From the NCBI RefSeq assembly GCF_029784135.1, contig NC_073745.1:98291105-98355104 (forward strand): a stretch of DNA of 64,000 nt, in the 5' to 3' direction. A program made the translations under genes and the position numbers. This document shows, piece after piece, positions 56,483 to 64,000 of this stretch. The first letter of the stretch is position 1. Each line of letters opens with the position of its first letter. The DNA is from Toxorhynchites rutilus septentrionalis (lineage: Eukaryota; Arthropoda; Insecta; Diptera; Culicidae). Below the pieces are notes generated by a model. That model ran no database searches. It worked only from the letters and a program-made list of their open reading frames with translations, and was not told the DNA's origin.

Positions 56483-57879
56483 CCAAATTTGATGGATTAG
56501 AGTTCAGAAAAGTTTTTTACAGGCCGAACTGATAGGAGCATTTAGCGAAAATCGTGGTGTCGATGATAATTCGATACCGATAGGTGCCATGGATATGGAT
56601 AGTGAAGAATATGAAATACATGACATGATGTAGTGAACATATCCGAAGAAATCACTTTGATGAAACTGCATTATAAAGTTATTTGTGTACGAATGCCGCA
56701 ATCGATAGTCGACTTTAATTTGCGCTGGGTAATTTCCTCAAAGGACTCGATTCCTCCTTTGAGCATTAATAATCTCTTTCTGGCAAAACGAAGTGGTATG
56801 AATCACATTATTCGAAAGATAAAATGAAGAAGTTTTCTGCCAATTTCCTTCAACCTCCAAACATCTCTTTCTCCCGTTGTCGTTTTTGCGTTCGCTAATC
56901 CTTTCTCACAACACCCATTTCTCGTTTGAGAAATTGTTGAGTAAACATCGTTTGTCAGTGTGCGTAGAGCGGAAATTCCTAAAGATTCATTGCACCTCTT
57001 ATAAATTGCCGAAAGACGTGGTCTTACGTTGATCACACTTGATTCAAAAATCCAAAACGAAATGTATTTGGTCGCAGCATTATATGATTAGAAAGCAAAT
57101 AATCGCTCGAAAATGACTTGATTTTCGCGATGTGAAACATTTTCCGTTTTTCATGTTATGCATCCAATATTGGATACGAAAATTTTCCACTGATGGGGAA
57201 AAATAACATTCAGAAGCTTTCCTGTTAATTGCGATTGATTGAAAAATCACAAAACCAAATGTATTTCGTTGCAGCGTTATATGGATAGAAAACATTAAAA
57301 TAAACTCTTCCGCATGAATGTATTTTTCAACTCCCAGGGGAACTGGCAGATTATTTTTCAGCAACGATGATAGCAACGATAGTTCCGCGCGTGTATGTGT
57401 GTGTGTGGCTGCTCCAATGTTTCAAGCGGAACCGTGGCATCACTCTCCTCTTGATGGATTCCCTTCTGGCCTTAGGTGCACAAACAGGCTCTTGGTGACG
57501 CCGTTCATCAGCGCTTTCATGATGAAGGAAGTTAGCTTCACCACAACAGCGACAACATGCTCCAATCGGTGTTCAATTATAACTGAGTGGATTTCCGAGC
57601 GACGCTCGCTTATATACTGATTGGTGATTTCAATAGCCTGTTTTGAAAGCAATTTTAAGGCTATTGAAACAAGTTTTTGGATCAAAAAGTAACAAGTATA
57701 TGACGCGTAGACATTTTATCTTTCGAATGAAGTGTTTATCATACCATTTCGTTCAGTTGTTCAAGAGCTATTAGCGCTCAAAATCTCGGTCTACGGCGTA
57801 ACGCTTTCGTTTCCGAACCTTTGATTTTACACTCAGGTATAGAAATGAAAGACGTAGTCCTACGTCAAAAATTCGAAAA

Positions 57880-58069
57880 CCCCGATTTCCTTTATTTCTC
57901 CCTCGAGTGATTTTTCGATTTTCAAAAAACTCAAACTTTGACCGCTTTGCGCCACTCTCCCTTGAGTCCGATTGAGCTGAAATTTGGCATGGGGTGTTTT
58001 TTCGAGGTGGTGAACATTTTTTATGGGATAACTTTTTGAAACTCGAGATGACCATTTTCATTGGCACCC
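57880..58069 (-). mobile_element. GGGTGCCAAT-family MITE, half copy
   Basis: Ends CATTGGCACCC on the right and reads CCGATTGAGCTGAAATTTGG and AAAACTCAAACTTTGACCGC in reverse to 54037-54593. The left half is missing. It is preceded at 57847 by GAAAGACGTAGTCCTACGTC, the same palindromic end as the 1.5 kb repeat at 1498. Confidence 0.75.
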
Positions 58070-58183
58070 TAATGCATACACATATTTTATGTAACATGAA
58101 GTTGTTTCATTTTTGTTTATAGATTATTGCTGGTTTTTGAAGTCTGTTATTATTTTATGTACAAATAAAATGAAAAGATAATA

Positions 58184-58384
58184 CAGGTCGTACTCGATTA
58201 TATATAGTCGACCATTATTTTCAAATCCTATACATAATCGAATCTCAAGAAAACAATTTTTTCATTAATGTAGGAATGTCAAACATTAATAGAAAAATAG
58301 CTTTTTTGTAATTCGATTATGCATTGGATTCGAAAATTAACGTTGAAAGTGAAATTGCGATTATATATAAACGAGTCCGACCTG
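58184..58384. mobile_element. 201 bp pogo/Tigger-like MITE
   Basis: Ends CAGGTCGTACTCGATTATAT and, inverted, CAGGTCGGACTCGTTTATAT, with TA/TA flanks (58182-58183, 58385-58386). No coding sequence. The same termini bound the nest at 25782-30527. Confidence 0.85.
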
Positions 58385-58386
58385 TA

Positions 58387-59325
58387 TGCATTTTGAATGA
58401 TAAACCATGTTACATATTTTCGATATTTGGAGCCGATCCGATTAAATTTGTATGAATTTGTATTAGAATAATTGATTCCTTATACGGCTTTTCGCTGTGC
58501 GTCCAAGCGTCGTGGAACGTAAATAAAATCATAAATCCCTATTATCTAAATCGGATCGAACATCGTTAACACTATTACATCGAGTAAAATTTCGTATTTA
58601 GTAGATCGACAGAATGTTATCGAGTCGAGTTCTTGCTCGAACTTCATGTGTTGCAATATGCAGCGTTTCTGGAAGCAAATTTTAGGGATGCAAATCAAAC
58701 CAAATTGGAATAACAAGCAAATCAGACTACTTGTCAAATTATGACAGCTGCTCCTATAGCTTTTACTCGGTCAATGCTACCACCTCTGTTCGGTATCATA
58801 GCATCATGGCTAAATTGAGCTGACGAGCAAAGTTGTATCGACTCGATTTACATAATAGAGTCCATAATTTTCGAAAGACATCTGGGCGCAATTTGCAATT
58901 TTTCCTAGAAAGGTTATTCAAATACCTTTATTTGTTGTGGGAAGATCTGAAATCTTTTTGGCGATTTAAACGCTACCAGTATTTTCAAATGTGTATATTC
59001 GTAGAACTTATCATAAATCCCAAAACCGAAAAGAAAAAATATTCCTGAAATTTTGACTATGTTATGTAAACAATTCTCAGATTTCCAAAAATGACATCTC
59101 TAGAATCTCCTTCCTATGGACACCTCAAACACGGTAAAAAAACTTTTTTAAATGTTTCGCCCAAGAGTAGACGCTCGGGGAGCAGTTCAGTATTTTTTCT
59201 AAGAAGATGGAGGTTAATTTGCTGGTAAGAGAGCAGAAAACTGTGAAATTTCTATACGATGTCGGGACTTAAGTCGTGTTGCCCAGCAGCAGCATACATT
59301 TCATATTACTCGAACATGAACATTA
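58387..59325. other. Unassigned AT-rich DNA
   Basis: No supported gene. Open frames at 58546-58737 (-) and 58833-59048 (+) have no recognised motif. Presumably intron of the spectraplakin gene. Confidence 0.35.
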
Positions 59326-59560
59326 GGGTGGCAGCGGAAATGGTCATGTAAAATTTCAATAACTGACCATGTACTTTTTGTTTATTGGCCCAAAAAATGA
59401 CCTGTGCAAAGTTTCAGCTCCATCGGACATGATTTAGGGGTGCCTCAAAGTGCTCAAAGTTTTGATTTCCTCGTTTGATCCTCGAAAATCTTCCAAGGGG
59501 GGAGTAATTTTTTTCGATGCCAAATGGCTTGAAAATGCATGAAACGTCGAGATCTGGTAT
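59326..59560 (+). mobile_element. GGGTGCCAAT-family MITE, diverged partial copy
   Basis: It starts GGGTGGCAGCGGAAATGGTC and carries AGTTTCAGCTCCATCGGACA and AGTGCTCAAAGTTTTGATTT, the diverged version of the family blocks. The right end was not found. Confidence 0.6.
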
Positions 59561-59745
59561 CATTTAGAAAAAAAAAAATTTTGACCGAAAATGAAAAATT
59601 TTGACCTTATGGGTGAGCCCCCAGAGCAGGGGTTTTCAGATTTTTTTTACATACCTTTAGTGTTCATTGCCCAACGCGACGTTTCTGGGCTTCTTGTGAG
59701 GCCTAAATGGCGGATAAATTATAAAATGTAGATCAAACATAGGAC

Positions 59746-60645
59746 CCTATTCCAGAAAACGAGACGATCAGACGAGTGCTCGTCTCGTTTGTTTTCATAT
59801 TCCAGAAGCCGAGCTCGACTAAAAACAGACGAGTAGCTCGTCTGGTTCGGCGACCGTTTGGCCGCGCTCGTCGATGAATCAGTCGAATCGTCTAGTTTGT
59901 TTGATGTGTTTGTTCACCTTTTTGATTGAAAGCATCGGTATTCTTCTGCTTCGCCTTTATCTTCAAAAATTGTTTCACGGCTAAACCAGTATTGCATAAG
60001 CAATGTATGTTTTCAACTGCAACCTTCAAATTCAGTTCAGTAATTGCTAGATTTTACAGATTTTCAAATGGGCCTCTTCCAAACAACAAAACCAAATGTA
60101 AACATTGAACTCATATCCAGGGATGCTAGATGACTGTTTTGAATATATTAACACGGCACGAAAAGGGTCTTCACATATTGAACGAAAATGAGTAATTCAA
60201 AACAAATACTTTATTGGAAATACATATATATAGATTAAAAACTTTTTTTGATAAATCGTTGATTAGGTGAACAAACATTGCCCCCAATAAATCCATAATA
60301 ACAAAACATCTGAGTGATGAAACTATATGCTCGAGGAAAAATATCAATGAAAGCAAAATGAAACTTATTCCTTTTTGTTATGTTTTTTTTAATATTTTGG
60401 CACTGAGGAAAGAGTATCGATTGATCAATTTTAAAATTGTTTGTTATTTTTCTCAAAACAAAAACATGTCTTCTCATCTGACATCACTGATCATACCGAG
60501 AAAAACTGACTGAAGTCTGTCCAGTTTACCAAATAAAACATTTCAATGAATCTCGTGTACTGGAATGGGATATTTTGCTCGTCTCGACAGTGACTGAAGC
60601 CGAGACGAGACGAGACGAATTGCTCGTCTCGTTTTCTGGATTGTA
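59746..60645. mobile_element. ~0.9 kb TIR element with GAGACGAG subterminal repeats
   Basis: The left end TCCAGAAAACGAGACGATCA (59751) is inverted at the right, TGCTCGTCTCGTTTTCTGGA (60621-60640). Multiple GCTCGTCTCG/CGAGACGAG words lie inside both ends (59770-59850 and 60570-60625). No transposase coding. Superfamily not determined. Confidence 0.7.
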
Positions 60646-60954
60646 GTATCGTTCTCCCACAATTTGTAGTCAACTTTTACATGATCTAGCAATGTTTATT
60701 CTTAATTTGATTTACAACAATAAACATGCCAAAGTCATATTATATGGGTTTCGCAAAAAAGCAGTACAAACCATCCGTACTATAAATTGATAAAAAAGTA
60801 TAGTATAAACATTATAATAATATGGTTAAAATGTTATTATTTTTCTACAAACCCTATAGTTACCCTAATATGCCTGTTTTTAAAATTCTATTTAAAAATC
60901 CTAATCAATTTGAAAGAGGAAAATGTCACCCGTATTTTTACATAACTTTTTCCG

Positions 60955-62650
60955 ATTTGACCGATTCAGATGATCGACATATCAAATTAAAGCCAACTAT
61001 CAGGCCTTTTTGGAAAAATATTACACTTGCAAAAAATGATTTTACATTCTTGTTTATTGATTTATTTGATTTTTATAATTTACATGGTCTCGGGACCAGG
61101 GATGCTATATTTTTTTATATCTTTTATTGAAAGCTGAGATTTTTTCTACATAACATATCCAAAAATCAGAAATGTGTTTTTTTTTAGTTGTGATATTTCA
61201 AAGTTAACATGTCTCAGTCCTCGTTCAATATTACTGGGCGACTAGAATCCAATTCTGTTACGGACCCAGCTTAGATAGCAGGGCCGGAAATTTGAGTTCA
61301 AACAAGCGTAAATAAACTAATCAAACAAGCGCATTTGAAAAATAATGAAAAGAAACTAATGTAATCAATGCCAGCGGGAGAACCACGTGTTTGTTCCAAA
61401 CAAACAGAATTTGATATAGCTCCAAAGATAAGCGCGCCAGAATTTATAGCAAACAAGACCCAAGCAAGAATTGGGCAAATAAAATAGAACGCTAAGCGAT
61501 AGTGCGCTAGGCGATATAAAAGAATAGAGTTAGATAAGCCCCAAGGCGAGAGCACTGTATGGGCCACCCGAGAGTTGATAGAATTGTATGTTTAGTTCTC
61601 GCGCATGGAATGAGCGCGAAGAGCAAAGGAAGAATAGGACACATTATGCAATGTTTATTTGGGACCCTACGCGGATGAAATATAAGAATAGAGGAAAAAC
61701 GCGGATGGGAAAAATCCCACGCTGGCAAATAGGCAGGTATACAACCGATGCAGCTTCGGTTATCTGAGTAGGAAATCAAGATCTTTTCTCTTTCTCATAG
61801 ATTAAGTATGGGCAAGAATTTCATGTATATATAGTCAGAATTCTTCCCCAGTAAGTTAGCTCAAATTAGTAAAGCAACAAGATCGCATGCTAGCGACTCG
61901 ATAAAGTTACGCTCTATAATCAATCAACGCGCAAGTTCTAAATCCGAAACCACCATCGCCAGCTGAACTCCTAACAGGGAAGGAGTTCTAGGTAAATATA
62001 AAGGAAAATAAATCCCAAACCGGAAAGCAGACAACTTGCTTCGCATCGGACGGACCATTCTGGAACCGTCGGATCACGAAGAGTTAGTGGCTGCCCTAGT
62101 TGGGATTTGTACGCTTTAGGGACTTTAGCCAATAAGAGAGTCGAAAGGCAAAATTTCACAAATCTAGAGAAAAGCTTCCCTCGGATAACATTTGGTGGCT
62201 CCAGTGAGGAGCCAGACCAAATATTTTCAAAACCAATAACTAGAGGAAACTTGGATTCCCTAGTTAACAAATTGAATATGTCGCTTATCTGAATCGGACC
62301 AGTAGTTCAAAAGTTATTAGTTTTTGTAAAAAGTCACTTTTGGAGAAAGGGAAAAATGATTTTTCGGACCATCGGTTAACTTTGAAAAACCATAACTTAA
62401 AAACTAAAATGAACACATCTCTGATTTTTGGATATGTTATGTAAAAAAATCCTCAGCTTTCAAGAAAAAAAATATAAGAAAATATATAGCGCCCATAGTC
62501 CCGAAACCATGTAAACTATAAAAAACAAATACAATCAATAATTACGAAAAACAAATTCCTTTTTTTCTTCAAGTGTAATATTTTTTTCCAGGTAATTGAC
62601 TTTAATTTGATATGTCGATCATTTGAATCGGTACGATAGTTCAAAAGTTA
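60955..62650. repeat. Inverted repeat (~230 bp arms) interrupted by an LTR
   Basis: The arm at 60955-61185 (GATCGACATATCAAATTAAA, ATTTACATGGT, ATAACATATCCAAAAATCAG) is inverted at 62415-62650. The spacer contains the LTR at 61256-62190. Probably a MITE or foldback into which an LTR retrotransposon inserted. Confidence 0.8.
61256..62190 (+). mobile_element. Probable LTR of an LTR retrotransposon with leader stub
   Basis: 935 bp starting TGTTACGGACCCAGC and ending GGATAACA (TGTTA...TAACA). It is followed by TTTGGTGGCTCCAGTGAGGA, a leader/primer-binding-like sequence, and ~75 bases more to a second TTAACA at 62266. Flanking AATTC (61251) and AATTG (62267) are a near 5 bp duplication. No gag or pol. 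This looks like a solo LTR plus stub formed by recombination. Confidence 0.6.
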
Positions 62651-62695
62651 TGAATTTTGTAAAAAGTCATTTCTGGGGAAAAAAATGGGAAAAAC

Positions 62696-62840
62696 GGAAA
62701 CTCTTTAAAAATAACGTGAAACGTTGGATGCCCTGATGGTGTAACTATAACATTAATATCACAATTATTTCTTTAGAGTAATCCCTTAATTATATCATCA
62801 GGGCATTAAACATTTCAAGTTATTTTTAAAGAGTGTCCGA
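62696..62840. repeat. 145 bp foldback hairpin
   Basis: 44-base arms: GGAAACTCTTTAAAAATAAC ... GCCCTGATG (left), inverted at 62797-62840 (CATCAGGGC ... GTTATTTTTAAAGAGTGTCC), with about four mismatches. A 57-base AT-rich loop. Probably a MITE. Confidence 0.8.
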
Positions 62841-64000
62841 AATATGATTTAGAAAGGTATTCTGCTAATGTTTTCCAATTAGAAATCAAATTACCACTTT
62901 TCACGAAATTCTGAGAATTACTATATCGGTTTGGTATGGAATGGCTGAATAGTAATGGTGTCAATAAGCAGTTTTGTGAGTTTTATTATTGCGATATATC
63001 AGCAAAGTTACAGTAGACAACACACAACAAAAAACAACATGTTTTTTAATATTTTTTTTCAGATCGCTATGGAAAATTCAAGTTTTTTTTTCGTCAAAGC
63101 AATAAAAGTCTCTTGCATAGTTTATTTTTTAATTTTCCATAACGGCATATTAAACTCCACTATCAAAAACGAATGGATAATTTTTCACTCATTCAATCAT
63201 ATCTTTGTAGTGAAGGGTTTTGCTGGAATGTTTTTTTGAGACGCTGAATGGAAGCTGAATGACTGAGCCAATCGAATTCGTTATTGGTTTGGTTGCTAAC
63301 ATTTTGTTATAACCCACAATTACTTGGAATAGCATCTCCAATTATGTTCATTACACATATACACATTAGGGTAACTAGTAGATTCTAATACTAGAAACTT
63401 GTTGCTTTCAAATTATGTATACTTTTTTTTTCTATGTGCTCATTTGACATGAAATTACAGTCCCACAAAAATCACGATTTTGCAAGGTGCTTTTCTAATT
63501 TCGCTCAGTGTGACGATAAATCGATTAATCGATTATTTGGGTCGATTAATCGTATCGAATAACAAACAGCTGAAATGTGTTCGATTAGCTGATGAACGAT
63601 TAATTTAAAAAATCGGGGATCACTAGTTCCACAGTCTGCTCACGGTAAGCCATATAAGGAATGCTTCGAGAGTACTGGGAGCACTCATTTCAATTCCATA
63701 TTGCCGGTCAAAGTATTCTCTCTGTGCAAATGTAAAAAGTAAGAGAACATCGCTCGCTGCTGATGATACCAATACAAACAGATGAATTGAGGTGTATACG
63801 TATTCATTGGTCGTTAGAAGAGATTTTTCACTATCACTATCAAAAACTTAATAATACTTAATGTATTGAACTTTCATTGCGAAATCGCATGTGGAAGTGC
63901 ACCTAAAAATGAATTCAAAACATAGAACAATTCGCTACAAAATCGTAGTATTTTCAAAAAATTGAAATGGATGAGGATTGATTGATAACCATCTCAATGT
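62841..64000. other. Unassigned right edge of the window
   Basis: No gene was recognised. CGATTAATCG words recur at 63524-63555, making a short inverted cluster. The frame at 62955-63239 is hydrophobic low-complexity and not supported. Confidence 0.35.

Larger units (their letters stand above)
55818..56537. repeat. Inverted repeat with ~90 bp arms flanking the H3 pseudogene
   Basis: Left arm 55818-55905 and right arm 56448-56537, about 90% complementary by eye. Both contain CTCTAATCCATCAAATTTGG or its complement and the histone stem-loop. The arms are histone 3' ends pointing in opposite directions. Confidence 0.85.
54845..57375 (+). repeat. Three copies of a ~230 bp repeat around a histone H3 relic
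   Basis: Copies at about 54870-55085, 55545-55770 and 57130-57370 share TTCAGAAGCTTTCCTG-like, AAACCAAATGTATTTGG-like and GGGGAACTGGCAGATTATTT words. A partial fourth copy is near 57000-57130. Between them lie a (GTAT/GTGT)-rich tract (55133-55160 and 57390-57412) and the H3 pseudogene. The arrangement suggests tandem duplication of a histone-linked unit. Confidence 0.7.

Noticed and set aside
56545..56632. Acidic peptide end SENRGVDDNSIPIGAMDMDS followed by a stop
   Set aside because: Looks like the C-terminus of some protein but is too short to assign and has no matching upstream part.
57440..57685. - strand frame starting MKALMNGVTKSLF-like after a TATA-like ATATAAGCGAGC
   Set aside because: The promoter-like spacing is suggestive of a histone-type gene, but the peptide matches no histone and ends after about 26 codons from its ATG.

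Overview
This window is a piece of a large, repeat-choked insect genome, most probably a culicine mosquito of the Aedes type. The evidence is three full-length IS630-Tc1-mariner elements whose transposase has DD37E spacing (the ITmD37E family described from mosquitoes), I-clade and CR1/Jockey-like non-LTR retrotransposons, Helitrons, tRNA-derived and hairpin-tailed SINEs, many MITEs, and a host gene with an intron of more than 6 kb. No bacterial features, rRNA genes or intact tRNA genes were seen.

Three host genes can be supported. Two are F-box/leucine-rich-repeat-like paralogues on the + strand (13904-15387 and 33748-35585). They share a tiny phase-0 intron at the same codon inside the F-box, and both end in a similar arginine-rich tail. 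The third is the 3' end of a spectraplakin (short stop/MACF-like) on the - strand. Four coding exons with matching splice phases lie at 52424-52249, 51939-51785, 51717-51421 and 45019-44872. They encode the Gly-Ser-Arg-rich microtubule-binding tail with an SxIP-type motif. The 6.4 kb last intron is filled with nested transposons.

Layout. 0-12.6 kb: one ~1.5 kb repeat, a decayed LINE, and a Jockey-like LINE on the - strand split by an I-clade LINE (5625-10457, 8 bp target duplication) and by an ITmD37E element (10817-12076, TA duplication). 13.9-15.4 kb: F-box gene 1. 15.8-24.7 kb: a Helitron split by a 7.25 kb TIR element (TTA duplication), which carries a nearly intact CR1-like LINE, then by a second ITmD37E. 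25.8-33.5 kb: nested Helitron, I-element tail, large palindrome, tandem repeats, MITEs and SINEs. 33.7-35.6 kb: F-box gene 2. 35.8-43 kb: LINE fragments, a minisatellite, the inverted partner of the first 1.5 kb repeat and an old DD36E/DD37E transposase. 44.9-52.4 kb: spectraplakin 3' exons. 52.4-64 kb: probably upstream intron of the same gene, carrying a pogo/Tigger relic, a histone H3 pseudogene with histone 3' stem-loops, MITEs and an LTR.

The transposon layers can be ordered in time because several insertions restore a continuous older element when removed. The most useful new-looking item is a short retroposon of about 200 bp with a 3' stem-loop followed by (CCTTC)n. Four copies, two of them extremely 5'-truncated, are each bracketed by exact 9-13 bp target duplications. 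No novel defence or metabolic system was found.
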